A stretch of DNA of 8,131 nt from Campylobacteraceae bacterium (GCA_027063325.1 JAMOSA010000231.1:1-8131), one strand, 5' to 3'; numbered from the stretch's first letter, positions 1 through 6,526 are shown. The notes: a model not told the origin generated them from the sequence alone. Made by a program: numbers and translations.

Positions 1-1
1 A

Positions 2-103
2 ATCCAAAAGAAACTCAGAGAGTTAATTCACCCAGAGCTCAATGTAGAGAGTATATTTCCGGGTCAAGAGTCTGAATTACCATCAGACCTGGTAAAGTGT
101 TAA
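2..103 (+). CDS. C-terminal fragment of an unidentified protein
   Basis: An open frame enters from the left edge (codons in phase from base 2) and stops at the TAA at 101-103, giving the last 33 residues of a protein. The tail is charged and hydrophilic (it contains HPELNVESIFPGQESELP and ends in Lys-Cys), with no membrane segment. The other plus-strand phase starting at base 1 stops at 73-75. The next gene's ribosome binding site starts two bases after this stop, so the two genes are very probably co-transcribed and perhaps translationally coupled. I do not recognise the family from this tail. That it is coding rests on the open frame, the plausible composition and the tight junction with the next gene. 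Confidence 0.5.
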   Translation: MQKKLRELIHPELNVESIFPGQESELPSDLVKC

Positions 104-105
104 TT

Positions 106-109
106 GGAG
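106..109 (+). promoter_or_regulatory. Shine-Dalgarno site that fixes the start of the next gene at ATG 116
   Basis: GGAG at 106-109 lies 6 bases before ATG 116. The same reading frame could be opened at TTG 104, but that codon overlaps the upstream stop region and has this site inside its own first codons. ATG 116 is therefore the better start. Confidence 0.7.
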
Positions 110-115
110 ATTAAG

Positions 116-637
116 ATGCTAAATATAGATACCAATACCAATATCAATAAACTTCTTAGTGAGTATCCAAAACTAGAAGAGTACCTAATGACTCTGAGTC
201 CAAAGTACAAAAAGCTCAAAAACCCTATACTCAGAAAAACAGTAGCCAATATAGCTACACTAAAACAGGTGGCCCTGATTGGCGGATTTGATGCAATTGA
301 GCTTGTAAACAAACTAAGAGAACAGGTTGGGCAAGAACCTCTAAAAGAGAATAGCGACAATGAAGATACAAAGAGTACCTCAAAACCAAAATGGGTAGAT
401 GAGTATGAAATTGTCAAAAAGCTAGATGCTGTAAAACTATTGGAAGAGGATAAAAATCCACTGGCAGAGACCAATAAAGCACTATTAAAACTCGATATTG
501 GTCAAACTATTTTGATAAAGAGTGACTTTCTACCATCCCCTTTGATTGATACCTTCAAAGAAAAGGGTTATCTTGTATGGTACGAAGAGGATAAAAACGG
601 ATTATACAGTACATATATTACAAAAGTTCAGAGGTAG
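116..637 (+). CDS. DUF1858 + DUF2249-type small cytoplasmic protein
   Basis: A soluble 173-residue protein with no signal peptide or membrane segment. Residues about 5-75 resemble a DUF1858 domain (INKLLSEYPKLEEYL, then the LRKTVANIATLKQVA helix and a GG-F-D-A turn). An acidic, Ser/Thr-rich linker (about 76-100) leads to a C-terminal domain (about 102-170) of DUF2249 type: a short helical LDAVKLLEEDKNPL segment, a central ALLKLDIGQTILI strand and a final YLVWYEEDKNGLY hairpin. In other proteins these domains accompany hemerythrin, iron-sulfur or NO/nitrite-linked proteins, but their biochemical role is not settled. There is no cysteine or CXXC pair, which many DUF1858 domains carry, so direct metal binding by cysteine is unlikely. 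It follows an upstream gene after 12 bases. Its last 20 bases overlap the end of the oppositely oriented kinase gene. Domain calls are by pattern recognition. Confidence 0.75.
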   Translation: MLNIDTNTNINKLLSEYPKLEEYLMTLSPKYKKLKNPILRKTVANIATLKQVALIGGFDAIELVNKLREQVGQEPLKENSDNEDTKSTSKPKWVDEYEIVKKLDAVKLLEEDKNPLAETNKALLKLDIGQTILIKSDFLPSPLIDTFKEKGYLVWYEEDKNGLYSTYITKVQR

Positions 638-2432
638 CCAAAAGGCTATCTTGGGTATTTAGCACAACTATAAAAGTAGCACCGTTTTTATTGCTTTTTA
701 CCCTGATTTTTCCATTAAATCTCTCTTCTATTATGGTTTTTACCATATATAGTCCGATTCCTGTACCTTTGTCCTCTTTGGTACTGAAGTATGGTTCAAA
801 TATCTTATCCATATATTTACAATCTATACCTCCTCCATTATCTGAAATATAGATTGTAATACTATTTTGTTTTGCTTTGGCTACTATTGAAATAACTGGT
901 TTTTGGGTTTTATTGTATAGATGTGCATCTTTTGCATTGGATATTAAGCTGAGTAAGACTTGGGCAAATTGATTGCTTTTGCCATATAATGATATTTTTT
1001 TATTCTCTTTGTATCTAATATCTATATTTTTATGTTTTAAATCATATCCAATAATCTCTATGGCTTTGGAGTAAGCTTGTGACAGTAAAAATTTGCTGGA
1101 GTGTGCAGAAGGTGTATAAAAATCTTTGAAGTTATCTATAGTCTCAGACATAAATTCTATTTGCTCTTTTGCTTGAGTCAGCATTATATCCAATCTGTTT
1201 ACTTCCAGCTTTCCTCTTTTTGAGAGTGCATTTATATTTTGTAAAATGAGACTTAATCTAGTAAGAGGGTGTCTCCACTGATGGGCTATATTTGCTATCA
1301 TTTCACCAAGTTCAGCCAATCTGGCCTGATGTATTATAAGTCTGTCTTTTTTTGCATTCTCTTGGGTCTTTGTCTTTACTCTGTCTTCCAAGGTATGATT
1401 TAACTCTTCTAACTCTTTACTCTGTTTTGCTAGTGTATCATACATTCTTTCTGTAGGGCGACTCAACAGATATGAGAGTGGAAACGCCAAAACAAACAAA
1501 AGAAGCAGTACCAAACCTACAGCTTTATAATCTTCACTCTTTAGTGATAATTGTGTATCTTTTTTACGAATAAGAGCTACATTTAACCTTTGTGTTCCCA
1601 TCTGCATTGCTCTGATATATATTTTATATCTTTTTGATATGTATTCACTATGTAATTTTGTAGGAATTGCACTATGTGGGATTTGTATAATATTTTCAAT
1701 CTTTACAGGATTTAACTTTGCATCATAGAATTTATCTTTATAGTATATAAGTAAACCTCTACTGTCAAATATAACAGTCTCAAAGACAGAAGAGCTTGTA
1801 AAAATATCTATAATCTCTTTTGCAAAAGTATTTATAGCCAATATGCCTTTGAGTTTACCATGGCTGTATATAGGCATAGATACTCTAAAAACAGGTACTA
1901 CCGGATATACAACTTTGCCGTTTTCCATATTGAAATCTATATTTGAGGTATAAACAGTTCCCTCTTTTTGTTTTGTACTCTCTATAAAATAGTATCTGTG
2001 GGATTTGTTTTGCAGATATTTACTCTCTACTGGTTTGTCTCCGGCTCTGTCTCTTTCATATCTTATTCTCTCCATACCATTTTTATCTATAAATCTCAAT
2101 TGCATATAGTCATTATGCTCTAGCATAATAGTCAAAAATAGAAATTTTGCAGAATCTATATAGGCTTTGTTATCTATATAACTTAAAAAGTATGGATTGT
2201 AGGCAATTGCCTGAAGACTTTTTGTAAGATCTTTTATATAAAGTTTTAAGAATCTCTCTTTGGTATCTGCTTCCAAATATACTTCAGAACGAAACTGTTC
2301 TGTCTCTTTTTTTGCTATAAGCCATTCACTGAACAGATAAAAAAGAGTCATTAACAAAATACCATATATAAAAAATGAGAGGGCTAAAATAACAGTAAAT
2401 CTCTTTTTACTGATTTTTGTATCTTGAATCAT
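618..2432 (-). CDS. Membrane sensor histidine kinase with periplasmic Cache-type sensor
   Basis: A 604-residue kinase that pairs with the response regulator just upstream. Membrane segment 1 is at about 13-34. A large periplasmic region (about 40-300) follows, with double-Cache character: QLRFIDKNGMERIRYER at 111-127, TSNIDFN at 162-168 and a P-VFRVSMPIYS--KLKGILAINTF region at 180-203. Membrane segment 2 is at about 304-324, then a charged coiled-coil linker (about 330-370). The dimerisation/phosphoacceptor helix has H-box AHQWRHPL with His384 as the expected phosphorylated residue. The ATPase domain shows the N-box at Asn499, the G1 box DNGGG at 531-535 and the G2 box GTGIGLY at 556-562, so it appears complete. 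The ATG overlaps the regulator's stop codon (ATGA), indicating coupled translation. Inference: it detects a small periplasmic ligand, probably the electron acceptor of the divergent cytochrome or a related compound. The ligand cannot be read from sequence. Confidence 0.93.
   Translation of the reverse strand: MIQDTKISKKRFTVILALSFFIYGILLMTLFYLFSEWLIAKKETEQFRSEVYLEADTKERFLKLYIKDLTKSLQAIAYNPYFLSYIDNKAYIDSAKFLFLTIMLEHNDYMQLRFIDKNGMERIRYERDRAGDKPVESKYLQNKSHRYYFIESTKQKEGTVYTSNIDFNMENGKVVYPVVPVFRVSMPIYSHGKLKGILAINTFAKEIIDIFTSSSVFETVIFDSRGLLIYYKDKFYDAKLNPVKIENIIQIPHSAIPTKLHSEYISKRYKIYIRAMQMGTQRLNVALIRKKDTQLSLKSEDYKAVGLVLLLLFVLAFPLSYLLSRPTERMYDTLAKQSKELEELNHTLEDRVKTKTQENAKKDRLIIHQARLAELGEMIANIAHQWRHPLTRLSLILQNINALSKRGKLEVNRLDIMLTQAKEQIEFMSETIDNFKDFYTPSAHSSKFLLSQAYSKAIEIIGYDLKHKNIDIRYKENKKISLYGKSNQFAQVLLSLISNAKDAHLYNKTQKPVISIVAKAKQNSITIYISDNGGGIDCKYMDKIFEPYFSTKEDKGTGIGLYMVKTIIEERFNGKIRVKSNKNGATFIVVLNTQDSLLATSELL
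635..648. terminator. Weak hairpin at the convergent gene ends
   Basis: TAGCC-AAAA-GGCTA forms a perfect 5-bp stem with a 4-base loop. It starts on the TAG stop of the plus-strand gene and lies inside the last kinase codons on the other strand. No clear T-run follows in either direction, so it is at best a weak or factor-assisted terminator for the plus-strand gene. Confidence 0.25.
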
Positions 2433-2446
2433 TTTGTATCTTGAAT
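2415..2446 (-). repeat. 17-bp-period tandem duplication at the regulator/kinase junction
   Basis: The 15-base unit TTTTGTATCTTGAAT (plus-strand reading) occurs exactly at 2415-2429 and 2432-2446, a period of 17. One copy encodes the regulator's C-terminal IQDTK, the other the kinase's N-terminal IQDTK. The copies are in different reading frames, and the ATGA overlap lies between them. Confidence 0.9.
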
Positions 2447-3082
2447 TATTGTATATCCTTCACCTCTGATATTTTTAATAATATCATCATTCAATTTGTC
2501 TCTTAGTTTTTTGATAGCTGTTCTTAGAGTATTGTCACATACACTGTCTTGCCATATATACTCTTTGATTTCATCTTTGTCAACAATCTCTCCTTCTCTT
2601 TTTAATAGTATATACAAGAGTCTCTTTTCTCTGTTTGTCAGCTTCATAATATTACCGTTTTGATATAAAATTTGATTTTCCATATTAAAAGTATAAGATG
2701 AATTTATCTTTTTGAGTGGAGAGTGATAACCATATACCAAATGTTTTATGCGTACTTCCAACTCTTCCAAATCAAAAGGTTTTCTGATGTAATCATTACA
2801 TCCACTGCGATATGCATCTTTGAGATAATTTATATCTCCCATAGCGGTAATAAATAGTGCAGGAGTATTTATACTAAAAGCCCTTATACTCTTTAGTACC
2901 TCAATCCCATTTAATCCGGGAGTATTAATATCCAATATCATAATATCACAATTAGACAAAGGAGCATTTTCTATCAGATTAATTCCATTATCAAACCATA
3001 CTACTTCATACTCACACAATTTAAAATATTCAATAATCTGTTCTGCTATAAATTTATCATCTTCAAGTAGTAAAATTTTCAC
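2429..3082 (-). CDS. OmpR/PhoB-family response regulator
   Basis: A 217-residue DNA-binding regulator, presumably phosphorylated by the kinase encoded next. The receiver domain (1-115) has the acidic pair Asp8/Asp9, phosphoacceptor Asp51 in ILDINTPG, Thr79 and Lys101 followed by Pro102, all the canonical residues. The C-terminal winged-helix domain (about 127-217) contains LTNREKRLLYILL, the recognition-helix region DNTLRTAIKKLRDKL and the wing ending NIRGEGYTII. The start is GTG at 3082, with a GAGG ribosome binding site 7 bases before it. It begins 16 bases after the monohaem cytochrome stop and overlaps the kinase by 4 bases, placing it third in a four-gene operon. The most likely target is the divergent region 3944-4085, where an 11-bp-period direct repeat is visible. 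Confidence 0.95.
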   Translation of the reverse strand: MKILLLEDDKFIAEQIIEYFKLCEYEVVWFDNGINLIENAPLSNCDIMILDINTPGLNGIEVLKSIRAFSINTPALFITAMGDINYLKDAYRSGCNDYIRKPFDLEELEVRIKHLVYGYHSPLKKINSSYTFNMENQILYQNGNIMKLTNREKRLLYILLKREGEIVDKDEIKEYIWQDSVCDNTLRTAIKKLRDKLNDDIIKNIRGEGYTIIQDTK

Positions 3083-3098
3083 TCTTTGGCCTCATACT

Positions 3099-3452
3099 CT
3101 AAATACAAGTGGGAATATCTTCAGAATCATTTGCAAACTCTTGCAAAAACTTTAGTAGCTTGTTATGCTCTTTTTCAAACCTTTTACTCTTTAGATACCT
3201 AATAACTTCTGTTGTATTCTCTTCTCCTTTATGAAGAGCTATAAGTTTGGCCGCACTGTTTTCCAACAACTCTTTCCACTCCTCTTGAGTTGCCATATTA
3301 CCTCCAATTTTTCCTGAGTGGTGACACTTTGCACACTCTTTTAGATAATATTTTTGTCCCTCTTTCTCTTTGACTACATGGATACCCCTGTTTTTTGCAT
3401 AAGATATAGATACAATCAAAATAGAGGCTATAGCTATATTGATTATTTTCAC
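3099..3452 (-). CDS. Small periplasmic monohaem cytochrome c
   Basis: A 117-residue protein with a signal peptide (about 1-19, ending ISYA) and one haem c site, CAKCH, at residues 40-44 (Cys40, Cys43, His44). Met53 in GGNMATQEEW is a candidate sixth ligand, as in class I cytochromes c, followed by two Lys/Glu-rich helices. It has an unusual C-terminus with a lone Cys116 (PTCI). It starts with GTG at 3452, overlapping the TGA of the thioredoxin-fold gene (GTGA). An AAGGAG site lies 7 bases upstream, inside the previous gene, so translation is coupled. Being encoded between a thioredoxin-fold protein and a two-component system, it could be an electron carrier for the divergent multihaem cytochrome or a redox-sensing partner of the kinase. 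Both are inferences. Confidence 0.88.
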   Translation of the reverse strand: MKIINIAIASILIVSISYAKNRGIHVVKEKEGQKYYLKECAKCHHSGKIGGNMATQEEWKELLENSAAKLIALHKGEENTTEVIRYLKSKRFEKEHNKLLKFLQEFANDSEDIPTCI

Positions 3453-3943
3453 TTTTTATCTCCTTTGGTATATTTTGCTCCATAAAGTTTTTTAAATCTT
3501 TTCAATGCCTCTTCAGACCATTTTATCAACTCATTTGGACTCCAATATCCATATATTATCATATGTTTTTTACCTTTTCTGTATAGTTTTTCCTCTTGAG
3601 GTCCCATAAATACAAATGCAGGTGTCATATTTACTATAAATCTTTGGGGGGCTTGATCTGAAGTATCCTCCTCTATACTGTCACTGCCTGTTGAAGTATC
3701 AAGTGAGAGTAAAACAAAATTGTTTTTTAAATACTTTTGCAGTTTTGGATCTGGAAATACCTCTTCAATAAGTTTTGGACAATAAAAACAGCGTCTTGAG
3801 TGCAAAAAGAGTATAATCGGTTTTTTCTCTTTGTATGCCAACTCTTTTGCATCTTCCAAATTATTCATCCACTTCAACTCTTCTGCTATCAGTGGTATAA
3901 AGAGCAATATCAATACAATCAAACTCTTAACAACTCTATACAT
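3449..3943 (-). CDS. Periplasmic thioredoxin-fold protein with CFYC active site
   Basis: A 164-residue protein with an N-terminal signal peptide (hydrophobic 7-20, ending PLIA) and a thioredoxin-fold domain of the DUF255/SoxW-like sort. The active-site motif is Cys52-Phe-Tyr-Cys55 in FLHSRRCFYCPKL, and the cis-proline is Pro108 in NMTPAF. It probably reduces or exchanges disulfides in periplasmic proteins, for example apocytochrome CXXCH cysteines before haem attachment. It is first in the minus-strand operon. Its ATG at 3943 has an AGGGAG ribosome binding site (3951-3956) 7 bases away. It overlaps the downstream monohaem cytochrome by 4 bases. The C-terminal half (TPAFVFMGPQEEKLYRKG and the GYWSPNELIKW helix) resembles the two thioredoxin-fold proteins at 6580-7694, so the three look like paralogues. 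The natural substrate is unknown. Confidence 0.9.
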   Translation of the reverse strand: MYRVVKSLIVLILLFIPLIAEELKWMNNLEDAKELAYKEKKPIILFLHSRRCFYCPKLIEEVFPDPKLQKYLKNNFVLLSLDTSTGSDSIEEDTSDQAPQRFIVNMTPAFVFMGPQEEKLYRKGKKHMIIYGYWSPNELIKWSEEALKRFKKLYGAKYTKGDKK

Positions 3944-4008
3944 AGATTGACTCCCTGATAAAATATGATAATTATTTAAAATAATATCCTAAATTTATAA
4001 AAATATAA

Positions 4009-4028
4009 TTTTAGCACTTTTTTGGCAC
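4009..4028 (+). promoter_or_regulatory. Candidate response-regulator box: 11-bp-period direct repeat
   Basis: TTTTAGCAC (4009-4017) and TTTTGGCAC (4020-4028) match at 8 of 9 positions and start 11 bases apart, one helical turn. OmpR/PhoB-type regulators bind such direct repeats head to tail. The second copy ends 10 bases before TAATAT (4039-4044), a -10-like hexamer, which is the spacing expected for an activator box that replaces the -35 element. No experiment or family consensus is available here to confirm it. Confidence 0.45.
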
Positions 4029-4051
4029 ACTAAATCAGTAATATTCATATA

Positions 4052-4081
4052 GAGGAGTATATCCTCACAATAGAAGGAGGG
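4052..4081 (+). promoter_or_regulatory. Strong Shine-Dalgarno with alternative pairing partner in the cytochrome leader
   Basis: AAGGAGG (4074-4080) lies 5 bases before ATG 4086 and is the strongest ribosome binding site in the window. Upstream, GAGGA (4052-4056) can pair with TCCTC (4062-4066) across a 5-base loop. The same TCCTC can instead pair with GAGGG (4077-4081), covering the ribosome binding site. The two helices exclude each other. Each is only 5 bp, so a regulatory role is speculative; the ribosome binding site itself is secure. Confidence 0.5.
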
Positions 4082-4085
4082 AATA

Positions 4086-6473
4086 ATGGCAAAGGGGGTA
4101 AAAATTGCAATATTTGCAATGTTTTTAGGTTCGAGTATGCTTCTTGCAAATATGCACGAAAAGGGTAGCGATACATCTATGCCCAAGAGTGTAAGTAAAG
4201 GAGATAGCTGTATAAAGTGTCACAAGGGTATAGAATCCATACGAGATCCAAAATCTGATATGATGAAACAGATTGTAGCAATGGGTAAGGGTTATGGAGA
4301 CAGTGGTGGTTGTAGTGTATGTCATGGAGGTAATCCGGATGCAGCTACTGCAAAAGAGGCACACAAAGGAGCTCCAAAAGCCCACCCCGGCGGTCTTGCT
4401 ACATTTGTAAGAGATCCCGGCAGCTTTTGGATAATGGATAAAACCTGTGGTATCTGTCATGCAGATACAGTAGCAAATGTAAAAAAATCTCTAATGGCAA
4501 CAGAAGCCGGAAAAATACAGGGGAATTTACATACTTGGGGAACAGAACCTACACAAAAGGTAAAATTTGCAAACTATGCAGTAAAAGATGAAGATGGAAA
4601 AGAGCCTCTTTGGGGTACAAAAGAGTACAAAAACTATATGTTGGCTATGATAAATAAATATCCAGATCAATTCCCAACAGAGTTAAAGCAATTACCTCTA
4701 CCACCAAAAAGTAGTGCAGATTTGATAAAAAGAGAGGGTGAATCTCAAGCAGCTTATGAAGCCAGAGTAGCTTATCATGCCTCTATTACATACCAAAGAA
4801 GTGATTGTCAAAGATGCCATATTGGTGTAAGAGGCAGAAAAGGAAGAGGCGATTGGAGAGGTATGGGGTGTTCAGCTTGTCATATACCTTATGGTAATGA
4901 GGGATTATATGAGGGTAATGATCCAACAATCAATAAAAAAGAGCATGGTTATTTACTTGTTCACCAAATGCAATCAACCAGAGAAGCAAAAGTACATGTA
5001 CCTACAACCGATGTAACATTTAGTGGTATTCATCCAGAGACTTGTAACTCTTGTCACAATAGAGGCAAAAGAATAGGTGTAAGTTATATGGGATTGATGG
5101 AGCAACCATACAGTTCTCCACTAATGCCAGGTGGTAAAGCACAATTGAAAACTCATGGAAAAAGATATAAGCATATCAAAGAGGATTTACACTTCCAAGC
5201 TGGTATGACTTGTCAAGATTGTCATACATCTATAGATATGCATGGTGATGGTACTTTGTTTGGTTCTACATTGGGACAGGTAGAAATTGAATGTTCTGAC
5301 TGTCATGGTACTACACGAAAATATCCTTGGGAGCTTAAATTGGGATATGGTGAAAAAGAGTTTGCCAAAGGTGCCAAAGATGGTAAAAGAGGTTTAACCA
5401 AAGAGTTACCACAATGGATGAAGCAAGGTACTGTATATAAACCATTAGATGGATATTTACTTACTACCAGAGGTAATCCATTTGGAAATGTAGTAAAAAA
5501 AGGTGACAAGGTTATAGTACACTTAGCAAGTGGTAAAGATTTGGAAGTACCTTTGCTAAAAGAGAAGCATATAAACAAATCATACAAAAGTGAAGCTGGT
5601 AAAGTAGCTATGGATGAGGTTCAAGCCCATATGGATAATTTGGAGTGTTATAGTTGTCATAGTGATTGGGCTCCACAGTGTTATGGTTGTCATGTAAAAG
5701 TAGATTATACAAAAGGAAAATCAAAAATAGATTGGATTGCAAGTGGAAGTACACACTTTGCAAATGGAGAGACCAGTGAATCTATACTAGGAACCAAAGG
5801 TAAAAAACAGATTGGAAAAGCACATGAGACCAGAAGTTATCTAAGATGGGAAGATCCTATTTTGGGAATTAATGGTGAAGGTCTTGTTACACCTATAATT
5901 CCAGGTTGTCAAGTTACATATACCATTATCGGACCAGATGGAGAGACAATAGCTCTAAACAGACAAGCTAGAGTCAAAGACAATGGTCAAATTGTAGATG
6001 CTATAGATATGGCTCCGGTTCAACCACACACAACAGGCAGAAAAGCCAGAAGTTGTGAAAGTTGTCACAGTAATCCAAAAGCATTGGGTTATGGTATAAA
6101 TGACGGACAATTCCTAAGTGATCAAAATAAGGATTTAAAAGTCGATATTCAAGATTTGGCAACTGGTAAATTTGCCTCCAGCCATACAACTGTACAGATG
6201 AAAGCTATTGCTGGTATGAATTTTGACTGGTCAAAAGTAGTTGATAGAAAAACAGGCAAGCAGATAGTTAATGTAGGTTCACACTGGCCGGCTTCAAGAG
6301 CTCTTGACAAACAAACAAGAGACAAGATGGAAAGAACTGGCGTATGTATGGGGTGCCACAAAAATATGAGTAACAAAGAGTTGTGGGATAAGGTAAATAC
6401 AACTCCTGGTATTCTAAGTGACAAAGCACATCAGGATGTAATGGACAAACTGTTAAAAGCCGGTGCAAAGTAA
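4086..6473 (+). CDS. Periplasmic dodecahaem cytochrome c, probable respiratory reductase or electron conduit
   Basis: A 795-residue protein with a signal peptide (about 1-21, MLLA end) and no other membrane segment, hence soluble periplasmic. Twelve CXXCH haem sites begin at Cys42, 76, 121, 241, 262, 320, 376, 403, 521, 532, 657 and 754. Twenty-two histidines lie outside the motifs, enough for bis-His ligation of every haem. The only cysteine not in a motif is Cys608, in a haem-free stretch (about 537-656) that includes WEDPILGINGEG and a beta-rich segment. Two other long haem-free stretches are 126-240 and 408-520. I recognise the general type (large multihaem cytochromes of anaerobic Campylobacterota, Aquificae and metal reducers) but not a named enzyme. 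The 12 sites and lack of a long-spaced haem motif argue against MccA sulfite reductase. The neighbouring CcsBA and thioredoxin-fold genes fit a demanding haem-loading task. Substrate unknown; catalysis versus pure electron transfer is also open. Confidence 0.93.
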   Translation: MAKGVKIAIFAMFLGSSMLLANMHEKGSDTSMPKSVSKGDSCIKCHKGIESIRDPKSDMMKQIVAMGKGYGDSGGCSVCHGGNPDAATAKEAHKGAPKAHPGGLATFVRDPGSFWIMDKTCGICHADTVANVKKSLMATEAGKIQGNLHTWGTEPTQKVKFANYAVKDEDGKEPLWGTKEYKNYMLAMINKYPDQFPTELKQLPLPPKSSADLIKREGESQAAYEARVAYHASITYQRSDCQRCHIGVRGRKGRGDWRGMGCSACHIPYGNEGLYEGNDPTINKKEHGYLLVHQMQSTREAKVHVPTTDVTFSGIHPETCNSCHNRGKRIGVSYMGLMEQPYSSPLMPGGKAQLKTHGKRYKHIKEDLHFQAGMTCQDCHTSIDMHGDGTLFGSTLGQVEIECSDCHGTTRKYPWELKLGYGEKEFAKGAKDGKRGLTKELPQWMKQGTVYKPLDGYLLTTRGNPFGNVVKKGDKVIVHLASGKDLEVPLLKEKHINKSYKSEAGKVAMDEVQAHMDNLECYSCHSDWAPQCYGCHVKVDYTKGKSKIDWIASGSTHFANGETSESILGTKGKKQIGKAHETRSYLRWEDPILGINGEGLVTPIIPGCQVTYTIIGPDGETIALNRQARVKDNGQIVDAIDMAPVQPHTTGRKARSCESCHSNPKALGYGINDGQFLSDQNKDLKVDIQDLATGKFASSHTTVQMKAIAGMNFDWSKVVDRKTGKQIVNVGSHWPASRALDKQTRDKMERTGVCMGCHKNMSNKELWDKVNTTPGILSDKAHQDVMDKLLKAGAK

Positions 6474-6489
6474 CTATATAGTATAAAAT

Positions 6490-6526
6490 TTGGCAAGAGT
6501 TTTTTTGCTCTTGTCAATTTGATTTT
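6490..6526 (+). terminator. Hairpin terminator or attenuator after the dodecahaem cytochrome
   Basis: TTGGCAAGAG (6490-6499) pairs with CTCTTGTCAA (6508-6517) over 10 bp with one G-T wobble, around a T-rich 8-base loop. TTTGATTTT follows. It lies 16 bases after the cytochrome stop. Only an imperfect T-run follows and no strong promoter is seen before the next gene, so partial read-through into the lipoprotein and thioredoxin-fold genes is likely. Confidence 0.65.

Larger units (their letters stand above)
3944..4085. promoter_or_regulatory. Divergent promoter region between the sensor operon and the dodecahaem cytochrome
   Basis: This 142-base AT-rich spacer must hold promoters for both directions. 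For the minus-strand operon, candidate -10 elements are TATTAT (3981-3986) and TATCAT (3965-3970), with no convincing -35. For the cytochrome, TAATAT (4039-4044) follows a direct repeat described separately. A perfect TATAAT at 4004-4009 could be an alternative -10 but may be chance in such AT-rich DNA. The spacer also holds a 15-base palindrome at 3971-3985 and a small inverted repeat at 4052-4066. Confidence 0.7.

Noticed and set aside
104..115. TTG 104 as start of the DUF1858-type gene
   Set aside because: The only Shine-Dalgarno-like site, GGAG at 106-109, lies inside this extension and is ideally spaced for ATG 116.
100..474. Minus-strand open frame of 124 codons opposite the DUF1858-type gene
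   Set aside because: Its Ser/Phe/Leu-rich translation is typical of the reverse of Lys/Glu/Asp-rich coding DNA. The plus-strand frame has a good start, a ribosome binding site and recognisable domains.
4022..4038. Sigma-54 promoter suggested by TTGGCAC at 4022-4028
   Set aside because: The -24-like GG at 4024-4025 has no GC at the required distance; bases 4036-4037 are CA. TTGGCAC is better explained as the second copy of the 11-bp direct repeat.
4125..6468. Several long antisense open frames opposite the dodecahaem cytochrome
   Set aside because: They have no ribosome binding sites, give low-complexity or Cys/Tyr-rich translations that mirror the haem codons, and match no recognisable domain. 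They are shadows of the sense gene.
4086..6473. Assignment of the cytochrome as MccA-type sulfite reductase
   Set aside because: MccA has seven ordinary CXXCH sites plus one long-spaced CX15CH site. This protein has twelve ordinary sites. Its only spare cysteine, Cys608, has no Cys-His partner at that spacing.
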